DNA of 64,000 nucleotides from Larix kaempferi (taxonomy: Eukaryota; Streptophyta; Pinopsida; Pinales; Pinaceae). Of the stretch, positions 20,991 through 33,229 are shown piece after piece (the stretch's first letter is position 1; the number at the start of each line of letters is the position of its first letter). Below the pieces are notes generated by a model. That model ran no database searches. It was not told the DNA's origin and saw only the letters and a program-made list of their open reading frames with translations. Position numbers and translations under genes: made by a program. Location of the stretch: assembly GCA_027924585.1 (NCBI GenBank), contig BSBM01001138.1, positions 7,116,001-7,180,000 of the forward strand, written 5' to 3'.

Positions 20991-23827
20991 GGGCTTCAAG
21001 GGTTTCGGTAGAGTGATGGTAAGGTAGAAATGGAGAATTATCATGTGAAAATGAGGGACCTTCACCATTATTATATAGGAAAATGGCCCTAGGTAATATC
21101 CCATGGTATTGAGTGGCCCATGGTATTGGCCCTTAATATTGTGTGGAATTTATGGTTTTCCCTATCTTTTTTACCCTTTTTTAATGTTTTTCCTCTTTTT
21201 TAGTTTTTTATTTTTATTTTTGGGGATTTTATCCCTATTTTTGGGGTTTTCCTTCTTTGGGGGGGGATATGTGATTAGGGGAATAGCATGGTGTGCAAAT
21301 TTTTGGTGTTAATAGATTTCCTCCTGATGAGTGAGGGTAGGAGCTCATCTTATGGCCAAGAGACATCATGGGTTCTTTCTTTTCCAAGATAATATGTGGG
21401 ACATCAGTATAGAGAACAAAGGTTGTGCATTGGAGGGTAGAACAAGTTCTTTATACAAACTGCAAGGGTCGAATCTACAAATACAAAACTTAGAGTTGAT
21501 GAGGTACATATAATCTCAAATAAATGGACAAGGGGGGCATACCCATGCTCGTATCAATGTCTTAAGATATACAAATAGGAACTAGGCCCAAAGGGGACCT
21601 GACCAATACATGGATAACTGTTGTGTACATCATAATGGTTCAAGATGGATTCAAATATGGAATGTAATCATGGTCCAACTATGGCTGATCGGAAGAACTA
21701 AAACAGGAAACAATGGAATTCATCATGAATGCAGTACCATAATAACTTATGCTCTATTGGATCTAAACGGGTCTCTCAACTGTGAGGACTCAAACAACTT
21801 AGAGTTTGAATCTTTGAGGTACAATATACTACATATGGAACTGAATATACTAGGAAGCATGGAGGGATTCCAATCATTGTCACTAATGCAACCCGGATAT
21901 CCTCACGAACATAATATTGGAAAGGTTTTAAAAAGACTCACTAATGTGCTAGAGTTAAGGGACATCTAGGGTCTTCGACCAAGAAATTAAAGAACCAATA
22001 CCATGTATGAATCTCAATGGTGCGATGAGGTAGCTGATGTTGAGCATGTGAGAAACAACCGTTCTAAGGGGAACTGAGGACTCCCTTTAGGTGGTCCATA
22101 GGAACTCATCAATGATGGTGATGAGGCCAAGGTACAAGGACCTCTGGGTCTATCCTCTGGAAGAGATGTGTTGACATCGACAGAGGGATACCTGCAACTG
22201 CCAAGGCAATGATGGGTCCTTGACATGAGCATGAGGGATACAACCAAGATGTGATAGAACTGGACATGGGACTGAGACACTGTTGGGGGATACAAGGGAC
22301 AATGAGTAATGAGACTCAAACTTCATTTGTTTAAATTATGATAGCAAGGCTGACCTAACTACATATGAAATTGATTTCAGGGGACAGGAACATAGCTGGG
22401 GTGACCTGGTGGGGATGACTACAACGTCGAATTCTTAGAGAGGGAGACCTATAAGTGACAATAGGGGGGACTCCAAGGGTGACTCATTGCAAAATACTCT
22501 GAACAAAGGATACCATACTAGGGATGTTTCCATAATGATGGACCATATGTGATATGCAAGGGTGTCGATACGCACCATTTGGGCCTTCTTCATAATTTAA
22601 CGAACTCAAAGAAGGGATAGAAGTGTGCTCAACATGATACTATCCCATGGATTTTAGCGAGCCCAAGACAATCAGTGCTCATTGGTGTTTCGATTTTAGG
22701 GTATCTAAAAACATAAAGAAATCTCCATGAGTGGTATTTTTCATAAAGTTATTCTCTGAAGCTCGAAAAAGCATAAAAATGTACAGGGGAGAACTCTTCT
22801 AACCAAAGGGACTAGAGTATTCATTTTTCATAATTAGCAAAGGGGTAAAATTCATAACGAATGGATTCCCTTTTAAATACTTTAACAAGCATGAAAGGAA
22901 GAAAGTTTTCTCAACAATCTTTTCATTCTTTAAGGAGTCAGAAAAGGGATTAAAAGAAACACCATGTTGGGAGTCCATTTACAGGGATTGGCCAATGACT
23001 AACAACGTGAAAGAATGCATGCGACTTCATTTCTATATGTCAAACTATGATGGCACTCGATCTTATGGGGATTCAAATAGCATGGGCGCCAAATGAAAAG
23101 GGTGCTAAAATGGACACCCATGTAAGGTAGGTTATAATGCCAAGCAAGGGAAAATGCAAAGATCGTTGGGTCGGGCCACTTACTCGGACAAAGAGGGGGG
23201 GTCCTACAAGCATAAAGGAAAAACTGGATCAATGAATAAGATACTTGAAGGGATAATATGACATATATGCCAATTAAGTGGTTATACATGTAGTGGCGGA
23301 CATCACCAAAGAGGAGGAACACCACCATAACCTGTATATGTACATAACACAAGAATACTCGGGCATAAATGTGTGTTTGGAATTTGAATACAACATAAAA
23401 ATACATATACAAGGTGACTTACATGATGGCACGCAAATTGAGATAGACCCAAAAATGGCCCAAGAAAATTTTGTTGATAAAGGGAAACGATACCAATAAT
23501 CGATAAAAGCATGGAACATTGAATTCGACAGTGTGAACAACGCAATAAATGGACGTCGTATGAATCCACAACGGTCAAAGGAAGAAAAGGGGTCAAAAGG
23601 GCTTATGAAATAGGGGGGAGCCCACCTACCACATGTCATTTTCACTGTGGGGTGTGGAGGTTGTGTAGAGTGACACAAAAAAGGATTGTTGATTTCTTCT
23701 GATTGGACCGACGTATTTGACTTATGTGACTTCCAAGTAACTACTCTCGTGTTTCTTTGTCATTTTGTCCATTTGGTTTTTTATTTTTGGCTTTCTTAGG
23801 ACCCCGACGAACCCTATGAGGGTTTTT
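20991..23827. other. Unresolved stretch, possibly LTR or flank of the PMD-bearing element
   Basis: CCATGGTATT occurs twice near 21100-21125, resembling phrases in the Copia LTR piece at 9190-9250. The longest plus frame (21610-21969, 119 codons) and overlapping frames on both strands at 23000-23680 have no recognisable domain. By position it should hold the 3' LTR of the minus-strand Tat-like element whose RNase H lies at 26041-25675, but I could not find LTR ends. Confidence 0.4.
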
Positions 23828-24020
23828 GGGCTAGGTCACACTTTTCGAGGAGATAAGAGTGATTGGATCGCACTTATCAAGAGGATAGGCGTGACCTGGG
23901 TCACTCTTACCTAGGAGATAGGTGTGACCCAGTTCATACATGTTTGAGGGATAAGAGCGACCTAGGTCGACCTGTTTAGCTAAACATGTGCAATTGGGTC
24001 ACGTTTTTCCAAAAAACAGG
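23828..24020. repeat. Degenerate array of GTGACC/GGTCAC motifs
   Basis: AGGTCACAC, GCGTGACCTGGGTCACTC, GTGTGACCCAG, GCGACCTAGGTCGACC and GCGACCTAGGTCC recur roughly every 35-40 bp, separated by A/T-rich GGAGATAAG-like phrases. Several units are palindromic. A related set lies in reverse sense in the leaders of the Tat-like elements (28530-28690, 40400-40560), including the shared TCGAAAAGTGTGACC. Confidence 0.7.
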
Positions 24021-24095
24021 TGCGACCTAGGTCCAAGAAGGTGCTTTTGGGGCATAGAGGCTGACTATAATGTTTTGGACAAGTAGGATGCTGAG

Positions 24096-25392
24096 AGTGA
24101 ACTAGCGAGAGAGGGATATGAGCGATCTCCATGGGGAGATCAAGGGTGACCAAGGTGTGAAGGACAACTTGGCATGGCATGGCCTGCTGAAGTATGTAAA
24201 TAACCCTTTGATGCATAATGCAAAGTTGCTACTGAAAAAACTGATAAAGTTATGGGAGAGAGAGGTCAAGGTGTTCATATTTATAGGGTGAACGACTAGA
24301 TCTTACCCTCGATGACATGTACTTCATGATGGGACTCCCAAGGTTGGGGGTGATCGGGGACATGGATACGAGATGTTTAAGAGACATTTCAATGCAGGAC
24401 ATGTTGGTGTGTCACTCCTATGGGACTGCGCAGGTCCATGAATCCTACATCCTGATCTATGGCATTGAGAGTCTCGAGACATGGGCGGTTGTGGTTGCTA
24501 TAGTGCGGGTGCTAGGATATAATGGGTCGAACAAGATCTCGGGTGGGAAGCTGATGTTAGTAGAGCAGGTATTGGTGGGTACCTATTTTGGTTTGGCTCA
24601 GATGTACCTAACGGCGGTTCAGAGGGTGTTGAACCAGGTGAGTTGAGCGAGAGGTGACTTTTGCTTCCCATAAGTTCTATGCTCATTCTTTTTTGAGCGC
24701 GTGCCTACCTTGCAACCGCACATATTGGTACATGATAGCGGGCCTATGGATAGTAGGATGAGGCGATGGGGGGATGATGATTCGGGAGGGAGGTGGATTG
24801 GTGGGTAAGTTCTTCACTCAGTGGCACCAGTTACCGGTAGTGATTGAGGACTACTCGTACATTGGTATGGAATCTAGGGGAGATGCAGAGCTTCCTCGAC
24901 CTCCTGGTCAGGCCTGGAGACCCAACGATACATATGCAATTATTTTGTTTGTATAGCCATGCTTTACACTGTTAGAATAGATGGTAGTTAGAGGTTTTTA
25001 TATGATGATAATATTGATGACTAGTCATATGTGTGCAGATATTGCACTGCTAGCGCCAATGGGATATTAGAGGCGCAGGGGGAGAGTGGAGGTTAAAGAC
25101 CCTCCAGGTCGCAGGCATTAACAGCTTCAGAGCGTCGATGCTATACTAGACTTGCTACGGAGGGGGGTCAATCAGCTACAAGAGGAAGTCATGGATGATT
25201 GGTGGTAGTATCTAGACAAGGATATGATCTCCATTTGTTACTAGGTGTCTCTTGAGTGGAGATACACCATACGATGGATCACTATAGCAGTTGAGTCTAT
25301 GAGATTTATGGCACAAGGCGATGTGCCCCTAAATGAGGATGAGGGCACCAAGGAGGATACTGAAGAGGATGAGTCAGAGGACTCTGATGACT
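24096..25392 (+). pseudogene. Plant mobile domain (PMD) gene, antisense to pol, unit A
   Basis: On the plus strand the fragments read in order: LLKYVNNPLMHNAKLLLKKL, then LTLDDMYFMMGLPRLGVIGD, which is the signature of plant mobile domains (tLtLxDv..ltGLP..G), then VVVAIVRVLGYNGSNKISGG and QMYLTAVQRVLNQ. After a frameshift come FFFERVPTLQPH, GGLVGKFFTQWHQLPVVIED and AELPRPPGQAW. A likely 88-nt intron (24951-25038) precedes a last exon ending in acidic DEGTKEDTEEDESEDSDD. PMD genes occur in plant hosts and inside Ty3/gypsy and Mutator elements. Here it faces a minus-strand retroelement RNase H tail to tail, 280 bp away, which favours a transposon-borne copy. Several stops make it a pseudogene. 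Confidence 0.75.
24951..25038 (+). other. Putative intron of the PMD pseudogene
   Basis: The coding match stops at ILFV and a GTATAG donor follows; a TGTGTGCAG acceptor lies 88 nt later, and coding-like sequence resumes. The same 88-nt interval, donor and acceptor occur in unit B at 36367-36454. Confidence 0.45.
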
Positions 25393-25674
25393 AGTTGGAA
25401 GCTTATGGAGCTTCCCCCTAACGCTATGGGCATGGGGATATTGATTGATGTATCTGTTATGGTTTTTTGAGGAAGCTGTTGGGGTTCCTTTCTGTAGACA
25501 TGCCTATGTTATTTTTGGATGTTATGACATTATGTACATAAGCACATGGATCCACTCTTTATAGTTTTTATGTTTATGATCCTTTTATGTCATGATGATG
25601 CTTATGCTACGTGTATATACATGTGAATGCAAAAAATGATATGATGATGCATGTTGATGATGTATTTCCTATAT

Positions 25675-26041
25675 GTGATGATTGATGTGCCACTCTAGAA
25701 TGTCATTAGCATTTTGGTTTGCAACACTATTGGAACACCTAGGGACATGCATGGATGTAATGAATTCAAAATGTCTAACCCATTGTTTAGTGTGCAGGGA
25801 CTTTCTAAAGAGGAAAGTGTCGTGTACCTGATAGTTGTTATTCAACTAGGAGACAAATAGTTGGGAGTCTAAGAAGACACCAAAGTGATGGATACCCAAA
25901 TAGAGGGTGGTGGTCAAAAGACAGATCACTGCATCATACTGAGCCTGGTTATTGGTGGCCGCACTGACACACACTCCATCGAGATGAAGCAACTCATGTG
26001 AAGGGGAGCATATGACCCATGAAACTGAGGTGAGGTTCGGA
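25675..26041 (-). pseudogene. RNase H (archaeal-like type) of a Tat-like gypsy element, truncated, unit A
   Basis: It matches 37040-37579 in unit B but the 5' end of the domain and the integrase are missing: the sequence jumps from CACCTACTTG directly to CATATTG of R1. Catalytic E (in NNxEY) and D (LDS) regions are still readable. See the unit B copy for motifs. Confidence 0.75.
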
Positions 26042-26045
26042 AACC

Positions 26046-27469
26046 ACCTACTTGCATATTGTGATGTGCTTCTCCACTACTACGATTATTAAAATAAAAG
26101 CATGATCACTTAATTCACAATTAAGTTTTATTTTTACTAACAACTTGTTATTGACTTTTGTTTTCATTAACTTCTTTAATTAATTTCCTAAAAATGTTAA
26201 AGATAAGGTATATTTTTGAAATGCAATTGAAATCTTATAATAGAGAAGAAATGAAATGCATTTTATAATTTAATATTGAAAAAATTGCGATGTTTATCAC
26301 TTTATGTTAAATCCATTATAATATTTTACATAAAAATTGAAACTAAATTAATAATAATAATAAATTTAATATATAGTAAGTAATAATAATAATTATTCAC
26401 ATCATCTTAAAAAATCATCAATGAAACTAAATTAATAATAATAATAATAAATTTAATATATACTAAGTAGTAATAATTATTCACATTATCTTAAAAAATC
26501 ATCAGTCCTAAGTATAATTAGAAAGAAAAAAAATCAAAAGACATATACTATAGAAGATGCCAACGAACCCATAAAATATATCGTTTTAATACGATATTAA
26601 GGTATTTAAAACATTCATGTACCTTCACCATTGAAACATAAGGTTTAATTTGATTCAAATCATTATAATGCCTCAAGTACGAACCATGGAAAAATAGATG
26701 GATGAGATTCTCCTTGGTACGAGGGGATCACTGAAATATTCGCGATGTGATATGATTAAGACAAAGCTTATGCTTATGCACTATGAAATTTTATGGGTAT
26801 TTTGATTTTAAATTATTTTATATTTTATATTTTATTTTAAGTAGGGAATTTTATATTTTTTCAATTATTTAAATTTAATTTAATTAACAACAAAATCATA
26901 ATATAATTATTCAAATTAAACTCAATTACCAACCAACAAATATATATTAATACAATATAATTTTTCAATCAATAATATTTATATTTAATACAAAATCATA
27001 TTTTAATATATAATGATATTTATATTTAATAAAGGCATTTCATGTATATATATTAATACAATATAATTTTTCAATCAATAATATTTATATTTAATACAAA
27101 ATCATATTTTAATATATAATGATATTTATATTTAATAAAGGCATATCATGTATGTACATGTGACATCAATTCATTTCTCATATCATTATGGGTGGAAATC
27201 TTTCATAACTATTGTATTTTTTTCCATAAAAAAAAAAGTTGTAGCTAATCATATTAATAAATGAATCACATTGTTCATAAGTTAAATAGGCCATACATAT
27301 ATACAATCAACATCAATGTCTAATAGTGATCATAAATTACCATATCTATGACATAAATATATGTTTATGCTTTTACGCGTACATATTTTTTTGTTACTTG
27401 TACGAACAAGTACCTATAATACTATGCACAATGAAAAAATAAACAATTATCAAATTGTGCATTTACAAA
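26046..27469. repeat. Dispersed repeat R1, copy 2 (unit A)
   Basis: It matches R1 copy 1 and the unit B copy. This copy carries two private tandem duplications: about 88 bp at 26337-26506 (both halves start GAAACTAAATTAATAATAAT) and about 115 bp at 26945-27145 (both include TTAATACAATATAATTTTTC). The Tat-like LTR begins directly after ACAAA at 27465-27469, so that element appears inserted into R1. Confidence 0.85.
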
Positions 27470-28298
27470 TGTTAACACCAGAATTTGTATACCTTGCACA
27501 TCACCTAGCCTCATCAAACCTATATGTCATTAACCACTTTCGTTTCTGTAACATGGACCATCACTTATCCACAATACCTAAGTTGAGTATAAAGGGCTAT
27601 TTTAAATATTAAATTGACTCATTAAACCCCAAAATTATGAGTCATATTGCCCGAATGACATTTTGGATATTTTCCTTTTCACAATAAACAAAACTTGGCA
27701 CTTGCCCAAAAGATGGATAAGGATGCCAAAAAGCAAGGGAGAAGAAAAAGAAACTCCAAAAAATCTAAAATCTAAACTTGATCCTTATCTCTCCATCCTA
27801 CCTACAGTTCCTATATAATGACCATGAAGGTCCCCCGTTTACATAGAACCTATCCACTCATTGCCTACACTGTTATTTTGCCAAAATATCCCTTTGATAT
27901 TCGAAACTCCCTTGAGCATTCATATTTCACCTCGTGGATATCTGCACCTTGTGATGAGTGGTTGGAGAACACCGGGTTGTTAGGAGACCAGGAGCATCCT
28001 TCTTCAAAAAGTTGTAGGGACCCCCATCACGCTACTCCGAGGTAACCCTTGGTTCATGTATAGCCCATTCTTTTAATGAAAAGAAAATCATTCTTCGATT
28101 CGTCCAATGCACGTGTTAAAGAATGTATCTGATGTTAGTTTAGTTTTACTTTATTGTTATTAATCTTGTTTACTTTAATGCTTAGTGTAGTTTTTAAATT
28201 ACGTTTGTTAGTTGTTATATTTTCTTTCCTTAAACTGCTACTGAGGTTTCCATAAACCTAGTAGGTGCATTTTGGCACATTCTGGTTTGCAAAAACCA
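27470..28298 (+). repeat. 5' LTR of Tat-like gypsy element, unit A
   Basis: It starts TGTTAACACCAGAATTTG and ends near GCAAAAACCA, just before the primer site. A TATA box (CTATATAATG, 27811-27820) lies mid-LTR. It matches 39323-40162 in unit B. The 3' LTR is not in the window. Confidence 0.75.
27811..27820 (+). promoter_or_regulatory. Putative TATA box of the Tat-like LTR
   Basis: CTATATAATG followed by ACCATGAAGG, about 340 bp into the LTR. It is conserved in unit B near 39676. Confidence 0.45.
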
Positions 28299-28308
28299 AT
28301 AATAGTTT

Positions 28309-28330
28309 TGGCGACTCCGCTAGGTTCGAT
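28309..28330 (+). promoter_or_regulatory. Primer-binding site of Tat-like element, unit A
   Basis: TTTTGGCGACTCCGCTAGG lies about 10 bp after the LTR end. TGGCGACTC followed by GCTGGG is a primer-site style seen in Tat/Ogre and related plant gypsy elements, where it pairs with the 3' end of a tRNA, often tRNA-Arg; that is family knowledge. In unit B (40173 onward) it reads TGGAAACTCTGCTGGG, with two changes. Confidence 0.7.
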
Positions 28331-30420
28331 TTCTATCGATATCTGGTTTTGTTCGACCATCTTTTTTTTTTATGTCTTTCTTTGTTTACTTGATTTTTTG
28401 TCTACCTACTACTGCCTATTAGCTTAGGATAAAAAAACCAGCTGAGACCTATCTTCTCAGACTCTTCATACACTATGTTTGATGAGTTTTCTTCCTTTTA
28501 GTTCGGGTTGCATTTGTTGGCTTCTTAAGTGTGACCGATCTCGCACCTTTTTCCCAATTAAGTGCGACCTATCGCACTTTTCTCTTCGAAAAGTGTGACC
28601 CAAACTACTTTTTCTCATGTTTTGCTTCGGTCACGCCTGTTTGCTGGTTCCATGCAACACAGGTCACCTATGTTTCCTCGATAAGTGCGATTTGCAACAT
28701 TTTGACTATCTTTCCACCCTCTGTCCACCCTATGCCCAACATTTTTTACTATCTTTCCACCCTCTGTCCAGCCTATGCCCTTTGCAGACTGCTTTGATTT
28801 TTTAGCCTCTATTTGTTTGTAGTACATTCCTTGTTTTGCTTGCGACTATTTGCTTACTATACCTATCATTTGATCTTCCTTTGTCGAACTTTGTGGTGAA
28901 GAAAAAACCTGCTTTTAGTATTTGATGCTTATTGAGTTTGATTCAAATATGTTTAGGATTGCATATTCCTTGATCCAGTAAGTTCTGTAGCGAAAAATCA
29001 ATCACTTGTTTACTTTCAAAATTTAATACTTAATTTTTGTCTTATTCATTTTGAAATAATGATTGCATGAAAAACCTATATTTAAGTATTGTTTATTGTC
29101 ATTTCCTTTCAGCACTTACTTTTTTAGTACTACATGTTGTGCACACCAAACGTGCACACATCCCACACCCTAATTTCACTCATGCTTGGTTCATTAGCCC
29201 AAGCGCAGCCTCTTAAACTTATCCTTAAGTCAACAAATACTAACCACATTTGAGGACCGAAAAGAATTTTGTAGTTAGGTTAGGACATTGGGGATAGGAA
29301 TCCAAATAAGTCCCCTTTATTGCTCACATATGAGACATAAATGTTGTCCTATTATGGTACAAAAATCCTCTAGTACTTGGGATAAGGTTGAGACTGATTT
29401 GTAGGGGTCCTCTCGTTTCATGAGGGTAAGTGGCAAGACTGGAACCAGAAGGTTGGGTGGTGCACCGTCCCCACTCAGTTCGGAAGATCATCCAAATTAT
29501 TGTCTTTGGATTGAAGTTGTAGGTAACCTTTCCTAACGTGTCTTGAATGAGGTATCCTAAAGACCATTTTCTTAGGTATATTACCCAGAGGCCATCCCCT
29601 TCAATGAGGGGATACCTAGGACAGACATAGTCAATTGAAGCCCCAACTCTGTAAATGTCTTTTCGACTTTCACTTGTCGAGTCTGGATAGGATTGATGCC
29701 CCTATTGCGGTCTAGTAATTTGAAGACACAATTCATCTTCTTGCTTCTTTTTGTCTGATGGGGAGGTGATGACCACACAGAGGAAAAGATTCGAAGAAGA
29801 TTATATTGATGTTTTTGTTTCTGACTGAGTAGATATCTATTAGGATTAGCGGGTCTTTTTCAAATCAAGATTTGTTGCATGTTGGATTGTTTGCCATTTT
29901 GTTGAGCTCACCTCGCATTAAGTTTTTTTAGCTTTTTTTGGCTTGTTTTCCACTTTGTTTCTCTCACCTCTTACACACTCGGTTGCATTAGGTTTTTTGA
30001 TATTTTACTGATCATAGACCTACACCTGTCTCAATTTAGACTTGGTTATTATTGATCCTCCAAGATACTCTCGGAGGCTTCGGGGCGAAACCCCTCAGTT
30101 CATTCCTCTAGGTTCTATAGTCAGCCGCATGCACCACACCTCAGTTCAGCACACAACACCATCACCTAATTCCAACTCCTTATAGTTAGGATCATCCATA
30201 CACATACACACTAGCAACACCATGGATACTGCTAGAGGAACAATTGGTGGTGAAACCGTTGATGGAACCATTGGTAGAACCACCAGTGGAACCGTTGGTG
30301 GAGGCACCAAATATCCACCATGACCAGCATAATGGTTGGTCCTTCCACATCCACGATCGTGAGCTTGTCATTTATAAATTATGAGCACCCTTAACCTACC
30401 TGATTTGGATAGACTGACCA
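28331..30420 (+). other. Untranslated leader of Tat-like element, unit A
   Basis: About 2.1 kb between the primer site and gag without a good reading frame. It contains a GTGACC/GCGACC motif cluster at 28530-28690 and a near-duplicate 40-bp phrase around 28705-28785 (CTATCTTTCCACCCTCTGTC twice). Long leaders are usual in Tat-like elements. Confidence 0.6.
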
Positions 30421-31990
30421 ATGACCAAATTAGACACAATCCCAAATGGACCCCTATGCCTACCAAAATCCCTTTAGACATTCCAAAGTTTTAAGGGAAG
30501 GATGGGGAAGACTCCCAGAATCACATCATGTCTTTCCATTTATGGTGTTCCTCGAACTCCGTAGTGGACAATTCTATCAGACAAAGTTTGTTCCAAAAAC
30601 CCTCACCAGCGTTGCATCCAAGTGGTATATTGAGCAACCACATGAGGCCCATTCCAATTTTGTGTCTCTAGCCTCCACATTCCTGCAATTCTTTCAATTA
30701 CCCGTCTGATATGATGAAGGAGTCAAAATCCTTCTGTCTTGTCGTCAGAATTCCTCCATGCACATCACGGACCATATCCACAAGTGGAGTTGATCTTGTA
30801 GTCTTTGTAAGATTAAGCTCGACGATAGGATATTCTTATACTAGTTTCTTAAGTATCTCCTTCCCCCCATCGCCGAAGACTTGGCCTCTGAGTGTCCACA
30901 GACTAAGGAAGAAGTAGCACTCAAAGATCAATAGTTCGACCTGATATATGTGTAGTCTGTCTATCTATATACCATCATCCCAAACACTCCTCATGGAGAC
31001 TCCTCTTGGAGAGACCCGCCGAGGGCATCCCATTCTGTGAATGGTGTTATTGGCACTATCGCCTTCCAACCCAACCCATATGTACCTTACCCTCCTCCAG
31101 TGAGTGGTTATGCATATGGAAATGTTCTCAATGTAGTGCGTCCCCCTCAAGGCCCATTAACCACTTTGAGCTATGGCCCAGATTTATCACACGCCTCATC
31201 ACAATCAGGAATGAGTACCTCTTATGCAGCTCCTGCCTCAACCCCCCATATTCATGGGCCCTCATGTAGTGGCACCATGTGTGGTGGTATTTCTACTGCC
31301 TTTGTGTCCCCTTCGTCCATGAACCCATACTATCCTTTTTCTGGAACCTCACCAGCAGTCCCATTGCAACCACACCTTGCTACTCCACCTTTCCTGCAAG
31401 GGACAGTGTTCACATAGTCCAATGTACCTACCCAAGTTGCGCCCAATATGTAGTTACAAATTTAGCCAAAGAAAAATAATCGAGGAAAAAATAAGGGAAA
31501 CAACCAATGATAGGGAGGTGAAAACCAACCCGTGAACCCACCAAATAACACCGGTGCCAACACCGCAGATCAAGACCCTCATAAGCTGCCTAAACAAACC
31601 AAAAATGCTCAACTGTGGACCAATCACTCGTGTTCTTTCTACAACTTCTACAAAGATTACACACATCATTCCCTCATTTGGCTAAATCTTGATAACTTTG
31701 GGATGAGGCCAATCGACGAGAAGTGATTGCTACCCCTTAGGAGCAACTGAATCTACCTCCACCTCAACCCATTCAACAACCCATGGTGTTGTAAAACCCT
31801 TTACCCACTTAAGGGGTCATCACAGCGCAACCCATAGTGACCTATAACACTTCACCCACTTCCTCAAGTCAATCACTTGATTCTAGAGTGCAACATCTCC
31901 TTATGTTGTCTTCTGAAGTTAACCTTCAAACAAGATGCAACTAGTACAGTTCCAATCCCAAAACTACTTCTACTGGCAGGGTCATGGACT
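30421..31990 (+). pseudogene. Gag of Tat-like element, unit A
   Basis: Capsid-like sequence KTLTSVASKWYIEQPHEAHS followed by FVSLASTFLQFFQLPV is typical of plant gypsy gag. A Pro/Ser/Tyr-rich stretch (31037-31417) follows. A basic segment (KKNNRGKNKGNN) and a degraded zinc knuckle around 31635 (CSFYNFYKDYTHH) end the protein. At least four frameshifts or stops occur. Unit B has the same order, with the knuckle as CSFSNFYGHYT. Confidence 0.8.
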
Positions 31991-31999
31991 CCACTCCCG

Positions 32000-32711
32000 T
32001 TGACCAATATTTGCACATACCTAGACCGCTCATTGACGGGACTCCCAAAGTCCCCAAATTCCCTTTGTGTTGCATTGCGAACAATCCCAATACTCAAGCC
32101 ACTCTTAATTATAACATTGTGGATGATTTGGCCCAATCCCCCACTACCATGTCAAATTTGGAAGTTCTCTGGAACTGCCCACGCAACACAAATCCTTACT
32201 GTCGGCTTTAAGTGAGATAGACCCTTCAGATTCTTGCTTGATGACATTCGACTTGAATCAAGCGGAGCTCCGAATTCCTTTGTCACTTGCATTCTAGATA
32301 CCTATCTCTATATGGAACCTAGTCATTTATCTATGCATCGATGATGACGGCGCATCCACTTGCATCATGTCAACTTATGTTTGGAAGAGGCTTGGGTCCC
32401 CTCCACTGCAACCATCAACTATAGAATTGTGTTCCTATGATGTCAGCGCTGCTCAACTTCACAGACTTCTCCCGAATGTTATGGTAGATTTAGCTGGTAA
32501 GAAGGTCATGATTAACATTGAGGTTGTCACCAATCAGCTTGATTACAACCTCCTCCTTGGTCGTAGCTATATATACATGATGAAACTAGTCACTTCATCT
32601 GTCTTCAAGCTCATGATGTTCCCTCATGAAGGGAAGTTCATCAAAATTGACCAATTGACTTATTACGATCCCAAGTGGCCATCCAACCCGAAAAAAATAT
32701 CCTTCCAATGA
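32000..32711 (+). pseudogene. Pre-protease and retropepsin of Tat-like element, unit A
   Basis: The block PKVPKFPLCCIANN to IVDDLAQSPTTMSNLEVL is the linker that precedes protease in Tat/Athila-type elements. Protease follows: CIDDDGASTCIMSTYVWK has the D-x-G-A-S core, then MVDLAGKKVMINIEV and LDYNLLLGRSYIYMM, the strand near the second half of the fold. A stop lies just before the active site, at about 32280, and another in the linker. Unit B lacks the C-terminal part. Confidence 0.8.
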
Positions 32712-32719
32712 TCAACATC

Positions 32720-33229
32720 AATATCAAAATCGCTTCTATCCCCTAGCTTTATGTCATTGGGTCCAGCCTATTTCATGACGCCCCCATGATTGATGCCTTT
32801 CCAACTCTACCCCCTCCCTCGTCGATTGTAGATGTCTCATATTTATGCACCATTTATTCTAATAAACCTATAGGTCACATCACGGTTCAAACTGTGGCTC
32901 AACCATGACTCCAACTGCAACCCCAACAACAACCCCAATCACAGTCCCAACTGTAACCGGCATCAGTGCCCAACCTACTGGGAGCTACACCTATAAATAT
33001 AATCCCATTACTGTTTAAACCATCGGGAGTTGTCAGCATACTTATGATGGCAACTCTTAAACTTTTGGGATTGAAATTAGGCATCCCTATTTGGTACCTA
33101 CCTCCACCAAACCCACCCTCGACCCCATAGGTTTTTTTGACACATGTGCAATCGATTGGTACTACCAATTATCCACCTCCCATCATACCTAAAGCCACAT
33201 CATCGACTTCCCCACCTCCTTCTAAGTAG
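32720..33229 (+). pseudogene. Gln/Pro-rich linker after protease, unit A only
   Basis: In-frame pieces read QLQPQQQPQSQSQL and SPPPSK with interspersed stops. This segment is missing in unit B, where the sequence jumps from TCTTCAAGCT to TAGGATGGGGG. Confidence 0.5.

Noticed and set aside
21610-21969. 119-codon plus frame as a host gene
   Set aside because: No domain, no repeat of the frame elsewhere in the window, and the surrounding DNA looks like element debris; kept only as unresolved.
31454-32136. Minus-strand frames over gag, and their unit B equivalents (43509-44291)
   Set aside because: They mirror plus-strand gag and linker sequence recognised by motif and order.
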